From Ralstonia mannitolilytica (GTDB lineage: Bacteria; Pseudomonadota; Gammaproteobacteria; Burkholderiales; Burkholderiaceae): a DNA stretch of 64,000 nt. Position 1 is the first letter of the stretch. Each line of letters begins with the position of its first letter. A program made the position numbers and the translations under genes. The notes beneath the pieces were generated by a model. It saw nothing but the letters and a program-made list of their open reading frames with translations. It was not told the origin of the DNA and did not search any database. This document shows, in pieces, positions 53,070-61,916 of this stretch. The stretch lies in contig NZ_CAJPVG010000001.1 in assembly GCF_905397375.1 (NCBI RefSeq), positions 682,001 to 746,000 of the forward strand, written 5' to 3'.

Positions 53070-53996
53070 CTACTGCGATACACCGACCAGCGCATACAGG
53101 TCATCCTGCGGGTCATAACCCAGCAGCTTCCGGCCGGTCTCCAGCCCCCAGTCCATCCCGCTGTTGTTCGACACCCCGTTGACGACGATGGCCGGTGCCG
53201 GCCAGCTTTCCGGGTCTGCCGTGACGGCGCTGAGGAACAGCCGGCGCAGGTCGCCGTTCGATAGCCACATGTTGCGGAACCAGCGCAGGGCGATGCGGCT
53301 GGCTTCGTCGGGCAGTTCGTCCGGCACGGGCGTGCCGGCGGTGCCGGAATAGTTGATGTCGTTGGGATCGTTTTCGTCGGGCAGGGCCCAGCCGATGCGC
53401 AGCGACACGATCGACAGCTTGCCGCCGTTGGCCGCAGACACTTCGGCGATGGCTTTGCACAACCGTTCTCCCATCGCCTTGGAGGTGCCGTAGGCGAGCG
53501 AATAGACGTCTTCGGTGCCGTTGTTCCAGCGCGTGCCGGGCGCGGGCGGCAGCTCGGCGGTGAGCTTGCCGGGGCCGATGGTGGCGGCCAGCGGCTGATC
53601 CTTGTACGCGCCCATGGCGTGGTTGGACGAGGCGAACACGAAGCGGCGCACGCCGCGCGTGGCGGCGGCCTGCAGCACGTTCAGCGTCATGCCGTACGAG
53701 GCCAATGCCTGCTCCCACGTCGCATCTGGCGTGGAATGGATGGCGGCCAGGTGGATGACGGCATCGACGTTCTCGCGCACGCCGGTCCATGCGCCGTCGG
53801 CCTGCGTGAGGTCGGCTTTGACCCACTGGAGGCGCTGGGTGGCCTGCGCAGAGAACGACACGTTCTGGTCGACCCAGTCGATACCGATGATGGCGGTGCA
53901 CCATGGGGCGGAGGCCAGTGCCTCGACGACCTTGCGGCCGAGGTTGCCGGCTACGCCGGTGACCAGTACGCGAGCGGGGGGTTGGTAGTTAGCCAC
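53070..53996 (-). CDS. NAD-dependent epimerase/dehydratase, uronate-dehydrogenase-like
   Basis: 308-residue extended SDR. Cofactor motif GVAGNLG (14-20), SSNHAMGAY (an uronate-dehydrogenase feature) and catalytic YGTSK. Uronate dehydrogenase oxidises glucuronate or galacturonate to the lactone. It lies at the 3' side of the xylFGH operon on the same strand, but 273 bp away with a G-rich run and a hairpin between. GTG 53996 is the start; I see no clear ribosome site before it, so an internal start is possible. Confidence 0.75.
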   Translation of the reverse strand: MANYQPPARVLVTGVAGNLGRKVVEALASAPWCTAIIGIDWVDQNVSFSAQATQRLQWVKADLTQADGAWTGVRENVDAVIHLAAIHSTPDATWEQALASYGMTLNVLQAAATRGVRRFVFASSNHAMGAYKDQPLAATIGPGKLTAELPPAPGTRWNNGTEDVYSLAYGTSKAMGERLCKAIAEVSAANGGKLSIVSLRIGWALPDENDPNDINYSGTAGTPVPDELPDEASRIALRWFRNMWLSNGDLRRLFLSAVTADPESWPAPAIVVNGVSNNSGMDWGLETGRKLLGYDPQDDLYALVGVSQ

Positions 53997-54008
53997 GGTG
54001 TTGGAGTT

Positions 54009-54035
54009 GGGTTGGGTGTTGGGGTGGGGCGGGGG
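54009..54035 (+). other. G-quadruplex-prone G-run tract
   Basis: Five runs of three to five Gs (54009-54011, 54014-54016, 54021-54024, 54026-54029, 54031-54035) separated by 1-4 bases, 13 bp upstream of the udh-like GTG on the opposite strand. Confidence 0.7.
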
Positions 54036-54081
54036 TTGGACGGTGGTGGTCCATCCCGTGCTTTCGTCCCTGCCGGGGCCG

Positions 54082-54125
54082 GCTGACTTTCTTTGTCTTG
54101 CCAGAGTAAGTCAGCAAAGAAAGGC
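54082..54125. repeat. REP-like imperfect hairpin
   Basis: GCTGACTTTCTTTG (54082-54095) faces CAGCAAAGAAAGGC (54112-54125); the ACTTTCTTTG/CAAAGAAAG core is a frequent intergenic hairpin in beta-proteobacteria. It lies between xylH and the udh-like gene. Confidence 0.55.
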
Positions 54126-54269
54126 ACCCCCGGGATGGCGAGAACGTCGTCGGATTTCCGAAACGGGCGGAGATGCCCGCTTACAGAAACCCAAGGCGCC
54201 ATCCAGGGCAGGGACAGCCAGACCGTCTCTGTGCTTTGCGTTGCGCCCGGCTGGGTTCCGCTCGCCTTG

Positions 54270-55469
54270 TCAGCCGCGGTTGGAGCCGGACAGCACGTCG
54301 ATCAGCACCGCGAGCACGAGCACGCCGCCCTTGACGATCATCTGCCACGAGGCGTCGACGTTCATTTGCTGCATGCCGTTGTCGAGGCTTGCCATGACGA
54401 GGGCGCCGATCAGCGCGCCGTACACGGTGCCCGAGCCGCCGCGCATCGAGGTGCCGCCGATGAAGCAGGCGGAGATGGCGTCGAGCTCGCCGCCCACGCC
54501 GGCCGACGGCGAACCCGCCGCCGAGCGCGCCGTGGTGATGATGCCGGCGAAGGCGCACATCAGACCCATCAGCACGAACACGAACAGCTTCACACGGCCC
54601 ACGTTCACGCCCGACAGGCGCGTTGCTTCCATGTTGCCGCCGACCGCATACACGTGGCGGCCGAACACGGTTTGCGTGGCCACGTACGAGAAGATGGCCA
54701 GCAGCACCAGCAGGATCAACACCGGCAGCGGCACGCCGTTGGCCTGGTTGAGCACGGCGACGAAGCCGAACGATGCCGCCGCGATGGCCAGCAGTTTCAG
54801 GCCGTCGGCCCACAGCGGCGGCAACGAGAGCGACAGGCGTGCGCGGTCACGGCGGCGGCGCACGGTCAGGAAGACCGAACCGGCGACGATGAGAGCGGCC
54901 AGCGACCACGCCAGCGATGCCGGCACAAAGCTCTGGGCCAGGTTGCCGAGGTCATCGGGCACGGGCGCGATCGTCACGCTGTCGGTGCTCCATTGCAGCA
55001 GGCCACGGAAGGCCAGCATGCCGCCCAGGCCAACAATGAACGATGGCACGCGCAGCTTGGTCGTGATGAAGCCGTTGACCACGCCGATGGCCGCACCGGC
55101 CACGAGCACGGTGATGACCGCCAGCCACGTGTTCCACCCCAGGTTGACGGTCAGGATGGCGACCAGCCCGCCCAGCAGGCCGAGCAGCGAGCCGACCGAC
55201 AGGTCGATCTCCCCGGCGATGATGACGAACACCATGCCGCAGGCCAGCATGCCGGTCACCGACATCTGCAGGAACAGGTTGGAGATGCTGTTGGGCTTGA
55301 GGAACGTGCCGTTGGTCTGGACCTGGAAGAAGATCCAGATGAGCGCCACGGCCAGCAGCAGGGCCAGCACCTTGTAGCGCACGAACAGTTGCTGAATGGC
55401 GCGGCTGTCGAGGCGGGGGCCGCCGTTACCGCCTTGGCGGGCGAGTTGGGATTGCAGGATGTTCGACAT
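54270..55469 (-). CDS. xylH: sugar ABC transporter permease, XylH-like
   Basis: 399 residues from ATG 55469 (an upstream in-frame ATG at 55511 is possible). About ten to twelve helices; GEIDLSVGSLLGLLGG is the ribose/xylose permease signature, and LSGVNVGRVKLFVF, with GTSMRGGSGTVYGALIGALV, is typical of XylH. Length suits XylH. It lies 13 bp after xylG. Confidence 0.9.
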   Translation of the reverse strand: MSNILQSQLARQGGNGGPRLDSRAIQQLFVRYKVLALLLAVALIWIFFQVQTNGTFLKPNSISNLFLQMSVTGMLACGMVFVIIAGEIDLSVGSLLGLLGGLVAILTVNLGWNTWLAVITVLVAGAAIGVVNGFITTKLRVPSFIVGLGGMLAFRGLLQWSTDSVTIAPVPDDLGNLAQSFVPASLAWSLAALIVAGSVFLTVRRRRDRARLSLSLPPLWADGLKLLAIAAASFGFVAVLNQANGVPLPVLILLVLLAIFSYVATQTVFGRHVYAVGGNMEATRLSGVNVGRVKLFVFVLMGLMCAFAGIITTARSAAGSPSAGVGGELDAISACFIGGTSMRGGSGTVYGALIGALVMASLDNGMQQMNVDASWQMIVKGGVLVLAVLIDVLSGSNRG

Positions 55470-55482
55470 GGCGAAGCTCTGT

Positions 55483-57030
55483 TCAGGCAGCCTGGGGCTG
55501 CGGTTCTGCATGGATGGCTGCGGCCAGGATGCGCTCCTGGGTCAGGCCTTGATTGACGAAGTCGCCGCGCACCTGGCCCTCGCCCATGACGAGGACACGA
55601 TCGCTCATGCCCAGGATCTCCGGCATCTCGGACGAGACCATGATGATCGCGACGCCGCTGGCGGCCAGGTCGGCAATCATCTTGTAGATGTCGTACTTGG
55701 AGCCGACGTCGACACCGCGCGTCGGTTCGTCCAGGATCAGCACCTTCGGCATCGCCAGCACCATCTTCGTGACGACGGCCTTCTGCTGATTGCCGCCGGA
55801 CAGGCTGGCGATCGACAGCGCCGGGCTGGCGGTCTTGATACGCAGGCGCTTGATTTCGCGATCGACGGTGGTCAGCTCGGCGCCCTTGTCGACGCGCAGA
55901 CCGCGTGCGTACTGCGCGAGCGTGGCCAGCGTGATGTTCTCGCCCACGGCCATCAGCGGCACGATGCCGTGCCGCTTGCGGTCTTCCGGGACGAGGCAGA
56001 TGCCGTTGGCAATCGCTTCCGCCGGCGAACCGACCTTGACCGGCTTGCCCTCCATGATGATCTCGGCGGTGGAGCGGCCGGGGTAGGCACCAAACAGCGC
56101 GGACACCATCTCCGTACGCCCCGCGCCGACCAGGCCGGCAATGCCGAGAATCTCGCCGCGCCGCACGGCAAAGCTCACGTTGTCCGCGCGCTTGCGGTTC
56201 GGGTTGGTGACGTCCCAGCAGGTGACGTTGCGTGCTTCCATCACCACCTCGCCCACGGTGTGTTCGATCTTGGGGAACAGCGACGTCATCTCGCGGCCGA
56301 CCATCATGGTGATGATGTCATCGATGCGCATGTCGGCGGCCGGGCGCGTGCCGATGTGCTTGCCGTCGCGGATGACGGTGATGGTGTCGCACACGCGCTT
56401 GACCTCGTCGAGCTTGTGCGAGATGTACACACACGCCACGCCGCTGCGCTTGAGGTCTTCGATGATGGACAGCAGCACCTCGATTTCCTTGGCCGACAGC
56501 GACGACGTCGGTTCGTCCAGGATCAGCAGGCGCGCGTTCTTGGCGAGCGCCTTGGCAATTTCGAAGAGCTGCTGGTGGCCGCTGCCGTAGTTCATCACGG
56601 GCGCGGCCACGTTCACGTCGGTCAGTCGCAGGCGCGCGAGCAATGCCTCGGCCTTGGCGTGCATGGCGTCGTAGTCCATGCGACCCCCGGGCTTGGTGAT
56701 CTCGTTGCCCAGGAAGATGTTTTCCGTCACGGAGAGCTGCTGGACCAGCATCAGCTCCTGATGGATGATCACGATGCCGGCGCGCTCGCTGTCGCGCACG
56801 GAATGCGCGTGCAGTGGTTGCCCCTCCCAGAGGATTTCGCCCTCGAAGGTGCCGTACGGGTAGACCCCCGACAGCACCTTCATGAGGGTCGACTTTCCGG
56901 CGCCGTTCTCCCCGCACAAACCGACGCACTCGCCCGGCTTCACTGCCAGGCTGACGCCGTCGAGCGCGCGCACACCGGAGAACGACTTCACGATGTTGCG
57001 CATCTCGAACAGGGTGCCGCTACTGCTCAT
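55483..57030 (-). CDS. xylG: sugar ABC transporter ATPase, XylG-like
   Basis: 515 residues, a double ATPase. First half: Walker A GENGAGKST, signature YGSGHQQLFEIAKAL, Walker B LLILDEPTSSLS. Second half: degenerate Walker A GLVGAGRTE, LSGGNQQKAVV and LILDEPTRGVDVGSKYDIY. The degenerate second site is normal for XylG/RbsA/MglA. Third gene of the operon; 42 bp after xylF. Confidence 0.93.
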   Translation of the reverse strand: MSSSGTLFEMRNIVKSFSGVRALDGVSLAVKPGECVGLCGENGAGKSTLMKVLSGVYPYGTFEGEILWEGQPLHAHSVRDSERAGIVIIHQELMLVQQLSVTENIFLGNEITKPGGRMDYDAMHAKAEALLARLRLTDVNVAAPVMNYGSGHQQLFEIAKALAKNARLLILDEPTSSLSAKEIEVLLSIIEDLKRSGVACVYISHKLDEVKRVCDTITVIRDGKHIGTRPAADMRIDDIITMMVGREMTSLFPKIEHTVGEVVMEARNVTCWDVTNPNRKRADNVSFAVRRGEILGIAGLVGAGRTEMVSALFGAYPGRSTAEIIMEGKPVKVGSPAEAIANGICLVPEDRKRHGIVPLMAVGENITLATLAQYARGLRVDKGAELTTVDREIKRLRIKTASPALSIASLSGGNQQKAVVTKMVLAMPKVLILDEPTRGVDVGSKYDIYKMIADLAASGVAIIMVSSEMPEILGMSDRVLVMGEGQVRGDFVNQGLTQERILAAAIHAEPQPQAA

Positions 57031-57072
57031 GGCGTTCTCCTACTGACTACGACTGACCACTGCATCGACGGC

Positions 57073-58080
57073 TTACTTGCCGAAGACCTGCTGGCGCGTA
57101 TAGAAGCCGTCCTTGACGACCACGTCCAGGTTGTCCTTGGTCAGCAGCGTCGGGGTCAGCAGGATGGTGTCGACGTCTTTCTTGCCGTTGTTCAGCTTGG
57201 TGTTGAACTTCGGCGTGGTGCCCTTGACGAAGTCGACGGCCATTTCGGCAGCGGTCGCGGCGATCTGCTTGATCGGCTTGTACACCGTCATGGCCTGGGT
57301 GCCCTCGGCCACCCGGCGCACGGCAGCCAGGTCGGCGTCCTGACCGGACACCGGCACCTTGCCTGCCAGCTTCTGGCGCGCCAGCGCCTGGATCGCGCCG
57401 CCGGCCGTGCCATCGTTAGACGCCACGATGCCCTGGATATTGTTGTTGTTCGCCGTCAGCGCGTTCTCAACAATGTTCTGCGCCTTGGCGGGGTCCCACT
57501 CGGGCGTCCACTGCTCACCGACGATCTTGATGTCGCCCTTGTCGACCAGCGGCTTGAGCACCTTCATCTGGCCTTCGCGCAGCAGGCGAGCGTTGTTGTC
57601 GGTCGAGGCCCCGCCGAGCAGGAAGTAGTTGCCCTTCGGGGCCAGCTTGACCACGCCCTGTGCCTGCAGCTCGCCCACCTTCACGTTGTCGAACGTGACG
57701 TAGCCGTCCACATCGGCGTTCAGGATCAGGCGGTCATACGACACGACCTTGATGCCCTTCTTCTTGGCGCTGGCGATGGCGTTGCCCAGCACCTTGGAGT
57801 TGAACGGCACGATCACGAGCACGTCGACGTTCTGCGCGATCAGGTTTTCGATCTGGGCGATCTGCTTGGCTTCGTTGGCGTTGGCCGACTGCACGTTGAC
57901 AGTCGCGCCCAGCTTCTTGGCCGATTCGACAAAGTAATCGCGGTCGTGCGTCCAGCGCTCCACGCGCAGGTCGTCGATCGAGAAGCCGATCACCGGCGCT
58001 TCCTTGCTGGCGTGCGCCGACGTTGCGGCAAAGGTGAGGATGGCCGCTGCGGCCAGGGTGTTCAGTACGCGGGAAATCAT
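57073..58080 (-). CDS. xylF: D-xylose-type sugar-binding protein XylF
   Basis: 335 residues. Signal peptide of about 25 residues (LAAAAILTFAATSAHA), mature start KEAPVIGFSIDDLRVERW, then KVVSYDRLILNADVDGYVTFDN and QDADLAAVRRVAEGTQAMTVYK, the XylF-type ligand contacts. Periplasmic binder that feeds XylGH. The xylose assignment is by family; arabinose or other aldoses are possible. Confidence 0.88.
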   Translation of the reverse strand: MISRVLNTLAAAAILTFAATSAHASKEAPVIGFSIDDLRVERWTHDRDYFVESAKKLGATVNVQSANANEAKQIAQIENLIAQNVDVLVIVPFNSKVLGNAIASAKKKGIKVVSYDRLILNADVDGYVTFDNVKVGELQAQGVVKLAPKGNYFLLGGASTDNNARLLREGQMKVLKPLVDKGDIKIVGEQWTPEWDPAKAQNIVENALTANNNNIQGIVASNDGTAGGAIQALARQKLAGKVPVSGQDADLAAVRRVAEGTQAMTVYKPIKQIAATAAEMAVDFVKGTTPKFNTKLNNGKKDVDTILLTPTLLTKDNLDVVVKDGFYTRQQVFGK

Positions 58081-58107
58081 GAAGGTCTCCTGTTTTGCGT
58101 CGATGCT

Positions 58108-59466
58108 TTAGAAGGTGACGCCCGTCTTCAGGCCGACGACGAACGCATTCTTGTTCTGCGTGGTGCCGCCCGGATGCAGGATGTACTGCAGATTCGGCCG
58201 GAAGTACACCGATTTCACCGGCGACCAGCTGTAGTAGAGCTCGCTCACGTACTCGTAGCCGTCGCCCACCACGGTATTCGCGCCGGTGCGGGCATTGACC
58301 TGGTGCACGTAGTCGGCGAAGCGCCCGTTGTTGTGCGTGGCGCCCACGGCAAAGCCGATGGTGTCCTGCAGGCGGTCAAACGGCCCCTTGTACTGCACGC
58401 CGACCGAGATCTGGTGATCGGTCTGCGCGGTGTTGCGGTCCGCCTGCGAGAAGTTCAGGAACACCGTGGCGCCGCGGCCATCGGGCGCGCCGGTGATCTG
58501 CTGCTGCAGGTTCAGGTAGGCGCCGTATTGGCCGTTGCGCTGGCGCGCATCCAGCCCGGTGATGCCGCGCGGGTTGCCGTTCACGTCTTCGTAGAGGTCC
58601 TTGCCGTCGGACGTGTTGTACCAGACGCCCACGCGGTACGTGCCGGGGCGGCCCTCGATCTTGGGCATCCAGCCGAATTCCAGCGGGATCAGGGCGCCGG
58701 TGGTGCCGCCCGGGTTGTTGAGCTTCCAGCCGTTGCGGCGGGCCCAGCCGTCATCCACGTAGTTCGGGTTGACCTGGTACACGCCGATCTGCGCGTAGGT
58801 GTCGGCCGAGGTGTGCACCTTGGCGCGCGCGCCCCACTGGCTGGTCGGCCAGTTCACCCAGTAGCCACCCACCAGGTTGCCCGGCTGCGAGCCGCAGAAC
58901 GTCAGGTTCTGGAAGTCGCACGAGAACGAGAAGAAGTCTTCGCCCACCGTCACGCGGCCGGCCTTGATCTCCAGGCGATCGTTGAGCAGCTTCTGGTTCA
59001 GCCAGAACTGCGTCAGGTGCCACGTCTGGCCGCGGCCATAGACTTCCTGGATCAGCATGTTGTTGCCGATGTTCGCATCGCTGCCGAGGTTGCGGCCGTT
59101 GCGGTCCGTCACGGTCGCCTGGAACGTTGCACCCTGCCAGCCGACGAGCTTCTGCAGGTCCATCGCGGTGCCGATGACCCACTGGTCGGTGTAGCGCGTG
59201 AGGTGTTCGGTGCCGCCGCTGAAGTTGTGCGCGATTTCACTGCCGTAGCCGAGATTGAAGGTCACGCCCTGTTCGGCCAGGCGGGTGCGCAGGCCGCCCC
59301 AGTCGCCGGTCAGATACGGGCTGGTGGTGACGTCATACGCGTGCGCGCCGGCCGCGCCCAGGGCGAGCACCGCGGCGGTGATGGCCGACATGCCGATGCG
59401 TTTGCTGCGGGACTGCTGACGTGCGGCCGGACGTGCTGTCGAGCGGCGCGCGAATTCGAGCTCCAT
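58108..59466 (-). CDS. carbohydrate-selective outer-membrane porin (OprB family)
   Basis: 452 residues from ATG 59466, with AGGAGAC upstream. A signal peptide follows a basic N-terminus (cleavage near GAHAYD). PYLTGDWGGLRTRLAEQGVTFNLGYGSE is the OprB hallmark; the mature part is a beta-barrel with many alternating residues, ending in FVVGLKTGVTF with a C-terminal Phe, the usual outer-membrane signal. First gene of the sugar operon (27 bp before xylF), so it should admit the sugar taken up by XylFGH. The palindrome at 59567 is a likely operator. Confidence 0.88.
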   Translation of the reverse strand: MELEFARRSTARPAARQQSRSKRIGMSAITAAVLALGAAGAHAYDVTTSPYLTGDWGGLRTRLAEQGVTFNLGYGSEIAHNFSGGTEHLTRYTDQWVIGTAMDLQKLVGWQGATFQATVTDRNGRNLGSDANIGNNMLIQEVYGRGQTWHLTQFWLNQKLLNDRLEIKAGRVTVGEDFFSFSCDFQNLTFCGSQPGNLVGGYWVNWPTSQWGARAKVHTSADTYAQIGVYQVNPNYVDDGWARRNGWKLNNPGGTTGALIPLEFGWMPKIEGRPGTYRVGVWYNTSDGKDLYEDVNGNPRGITGLDARQRNGQYGAYLNLQQQITGAPDGRGATVFLNFSQADRNTAQTDHQISVGVQYKGPFDRLQDTIGFAVGATHNNGRFADYVHQVNARTGANTVVGDGYEYVSELYYSWSPVKSVYFRPNLQYILHPGGTTQNKNAFVVGLKTGVTF

Positions 59467-59566
59467 GGACTGTCTCCTGATATTGGAACCGCATGTCGCA
59501 TGACAGCGGTGTCGGCGTTCTCTTCTGAATAGTGTGGCGGGCCGACGGACGCAAGAATGGACACAA

Positions 59567-59582
59567 TTGACAGCGCTGTCAA
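59567..59582. promoter_or_regulatory. 16-bp palindrome, LacI-type operator of the sugar operon
   Basis: TTGACAGCGCTGTCAA, perfectly self-complementary, with the central GCGC of LacI/GalR-type operators. It lies about 100 bp upstream of the OprB-like start, on the promoter side. The LacI protein at 50311 could be its binder. Confidence 0.7.
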
Positions 59583-59762
59583 TCTCGGGGTTTGCCCTAG
59601 TTCGTTCGGGACCATGCACCGTGTCGAGGGCGATGGACGGCGATGCTGCGGTGCGGAAATCGCAGGCGACAGGCCCAGCGCTGCCATGGGTGCGCGGCTT
59701 TCTGCATGGTATCGATCTTGCTCATGCTGCACGCCGTTTTCCGAACCGCCCGAGGAGCCGCC

Positions 59763-60206
59763 ATGCAACGCGAAGATGTGACCGACCTGATCTTCCTGCA
59801 GAAGATCAAAAAGCAACTGACGTGGGCGCAGTTGGCCGAGGTGATCGGCCACAGCAAGGAGTGGAGCACGGCAGCGCTGCTCGGCCAGATGACGCTGACC
59901 GAAGCGCAGGCGAACGCCATTGGTGCGGCGCTGGACCTGCCTGAAGAGGCCATCGCGCTACTGCAGGTGCCGCCGTACAAGGGCTCGCTGCCGACGGCCG
60001 TGCCGACCGATCCGCTGATCTATCGGTTCTACGAGCTCATCAGCGTGTACGGCACCACGTTCAAGGCGCTGATCCACGAGGAGTTTGGCGACGGCATCAT
60101 GAGCGCGATCGATTTCAACATGGATCTCACGCGCGAGCCGGACCCGAAAGGCGACCGCGTTCGCATTGTGATGAGCGGCAAGTTCCTGCCCTACAAGACG
60201 TATTGA
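59763..60206 (+). CDS. cynS: cyanase
   Basis: 147-residue cyanate hydratase. Active-site residues Arg88 and Glu91 (LIYRFYEL) and Ser114 (GIMSAIDFN) match the usual Arg96/Glu99/Ser122 of the E. coli enzyme. Converts cyanate and bicarbonate to carbamate plus CO2 (carbamate then yields ammonia). ATG 59763 is chosen by family length; the frame runs further upstream without evidence. No cynT carbonic anhydrase or cynR regulator nearby, so it stands alone. Confidence 0.95.
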   Translation: MQREDVTDLIFLQKIKKQLTWAQLAEVIGHSKEWSTAALLGQMTLTEAQANAIGAALDLPEEAIALLQVPPYKGSLPTAVPTDPLIYRFYELISVYGTTFKALIHEEFGDGIMSAIDFNMDLTREPDPKGDRVRIVMSGKFLPYKTY

Positions 60207-60376
60207 AGCGTCCTGCCGCGCCGGTGCGCCATCGCGCGGCAATCCGCTCGCTGCGAGGGCTTCGGTGTCGGCTCCGCGCTCTACGTGAAGCACTATCCGA
60301 AATCGAGATACCGGGTATTCCCAATATGGCGTTGTGAAATTTTGCTCCTCTTCCTACGATCCACCGCAGATCCGTT

Positions 60377-60407
60377 ATCCGTACGGATGTTCGCAACAAG
60401 AACATCC
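60377..60407. promoter_or_regulatory. palindromes in the pobA control region
   Basis: ATCCGTACGGAT (60377-60388) is a perfect 12-bp palindrome; overlapping it, GGATGTTC (60385-60392) and GAACATCC (60400-60407) form a perfect 8-bp inverted repeat with a 7-bp spacer. Both precede the upstream ORF and pobA; likely a regulator site. Confidence 0.65.
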
Positions 60408-60457
60408 GCTGCCGCCGCGGACGAACAGCGACAGATCCGAAGGATCAAGGAGACAAG

Positions 60458-60715
60458 ATGATTTGGCGCCCCACGGCGCAGGCATCACGCCTGTGCGACG
60501 CTCTCCGGCTCCGCGCCACCGGCCGGGGTTGGCGAATGAGCACGACCCACGCAACAGCCGCACTCCACGTGCAGCGCTTCCTTGCCGAGTGCCCCTCCTC
60601 GCCGTCCCGGTGGCCCATCCTGCTGCTGCGTTTCCCGATCGTTGCCGCCTTCGGCTTTGTCGCGCCCGCACAAGGGCCCCAAAACCCCCGGCAACACAAG
60701 GAGACATCGCGATGA
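60458..60715 (+). CDS. possible upstream ORF overlapping pobA
   Basis: 85 residues from ATG 60458, with AAGGAGACAAG directly before it, and a TGA that overlaps the pobA ATG (ATGA, 60712-60715). The ribosome site and overlap favour real translation and coupling to pobA, but the sequence (arginine- and alanine-rich, a hydrophobic stretch PILLLRFPIVAAFGFV near residue 53) matches no family and could be chance. Could be a leader peptide. Confidence 0.35.
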   Translation: MIWRPTAQASRLCDALRLRATGRGWRMSTTHATAALHVQRFLAECPSSPSRWPILLLRFPIVAAFGFVAPAQGPQNPRQHKETSR

Positions 60716-61896
60716 AGACTTGCGTCGCCATCATCGGTGCGGGGCCGTCGGGCCTGCTGCTCGGCCAACTGCTCAGCAGGGCCGGCATTGACAACGTCGT
60801 GCTCGAGCGGCAAACCGGGGAATACGTCCTTGGCCGGATCCGTGCCGGCGTGCTCGAGCAGGGCACGGTCGAACTGATGCGCGAGGCGGGCGTCAGCGAG
60901 CGCCTCGACAGGGAAGGCCTGATTCACGAGGGGATCGAACTCATCTATGGCGGACGACGCGACCGCATCGACCTGAAAACGCTGACCGGCGGCTCGACCG
61001 TGACGGTCTACGGGCAGACCGAAGTCACGCGGGACCTGATGGCCGCCCGCAAGGCCAGCGGCGCCCAGACCGTGTACGAAGCCGCCGACGTGCGCCTGCA
61101 TGACCTCGACACCGACAAGCCCTACGTCAGCTTCCAGACGCACGGCGAATCGTTGCGCGTCGACTGCGATTACGTCGCGGGATGCGACGGCTTTCATGGC
61201 GTTTCGCGCAAGAGCATTCCCGAACATCTTCTGACGCACTATGAGCGCGTCTATCCGTTCGGCTGGCTGGGGCTGCTTTCCGACACGCCGCCCGTCAGTG
61301 ACGAGCTGATCTATGCATACCATGCGCGCGGCTTTGCGCTTTGCAGCCAGCGCTCGACCACGCGCAGCCGGTACTACCTGCAGGTGCCGCTCGATGAGCG
61401 CGTGGAAGCCTGGCCCGACGATCGCTTCTGGAAGGAGCTGCGGACGCGTCTGCCCGAGGACGTGGCCGCCCACGTGGTCACGGGCCCGTCGATCGAGAAG
61501 AGCATCGCGCCGCTGCGCAGCTACGTTGTCGAGCCGATCCAGTACGGCAGGCTTTTCCTCGTGGGCGACGCGGCGCACATTGTTCCGCCGACCGGTGCCA
61601 AGGGGCTGAACCTCGCCGCGAGCGACGTGAACACGCTCTACCGGATCCTGCGCGGGGTGTACCACGAGGGGCGAACGGACTGGCTGCAGAAATACTCTTC
61701 GATTGCGCTCGGCCGCATCTGGAAGGCCGAGCGGTTCTCGTGGTTCATGACCAACCTGCTCCACGAGTTTCCTGGCCGCGACGCGTTCGACAGGCGCATG
61801 CAGCAGACCGACTACGCCTACTTCCTCGACTCCGAGGCCGGACGGAGAACCATCGCAGAAAACTACGTCGGCCTGCCGTTCGATCCCATCGAATGA
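60712..61896 (+). CDS. pobA: 4-hydroxybenzoate 3-monooxygenase
   Basis: 394-residue flavoprotein hydroxylase. FAD-binding IIGAGPSGLLLG (7-18), the CDGFHGVSR motif (about 160-168) that contacts FAD and NADPH, and GDAAHIVPPTGAKGLNLAASD (about 285). It uses NADPH and O2 to make protocatechuate from 4-hydroxybenzoate. Length is the family norm. A CACAAGGAGAC ribosome site precedes ATG 60712. No pobR gene is adjacent; a GntR regulator converges 20 bp downstream. Confidence 0.95.
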   Translation: MKTCVAIIGAGPSGLLLGQLLSRAGIDNVVLERQTGEYVLGRIRAGVLEQGTVELMREAGVSERLDREGLIHEGIELIYGGRRDRIDLKTLTGGSTVTVYGQTEVTRDLMAARKASGAQTVYEAADVRLHDLDTDKPYVSFQTHGESLRVDCDYVAGCDGFHGVSRKSIPEHLLTHYERVYPFGWLGLLSDTPPVSDELIYAYHARGFALCSQRSTTRSRYYLQVPLDERVEAWPDDRFWKELRTRLPEDVAAHVVTGPSIEKSIAPLRSYVVEPIQYGRLFLVGDAAHIVPPTGAKGLNLAASDVNTLYRILRGVYHEGRTDWLQKYSSIALGRIWKAERFSWFMTNLLHEFPGRDAFDRRMQQTDYAYFLDSEAGRRTIAENYVGLPFDPIE

Positions 61897-61916
61897 CGGC
61901 CGAGCGGCCGGGCCAG

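Noticed and set aside
55396..59532. 1378-residue plus-strand open frame
   Set aside because: Antisense of xylG, xylF and the porin gene, which have clear motifs on the minus strand.
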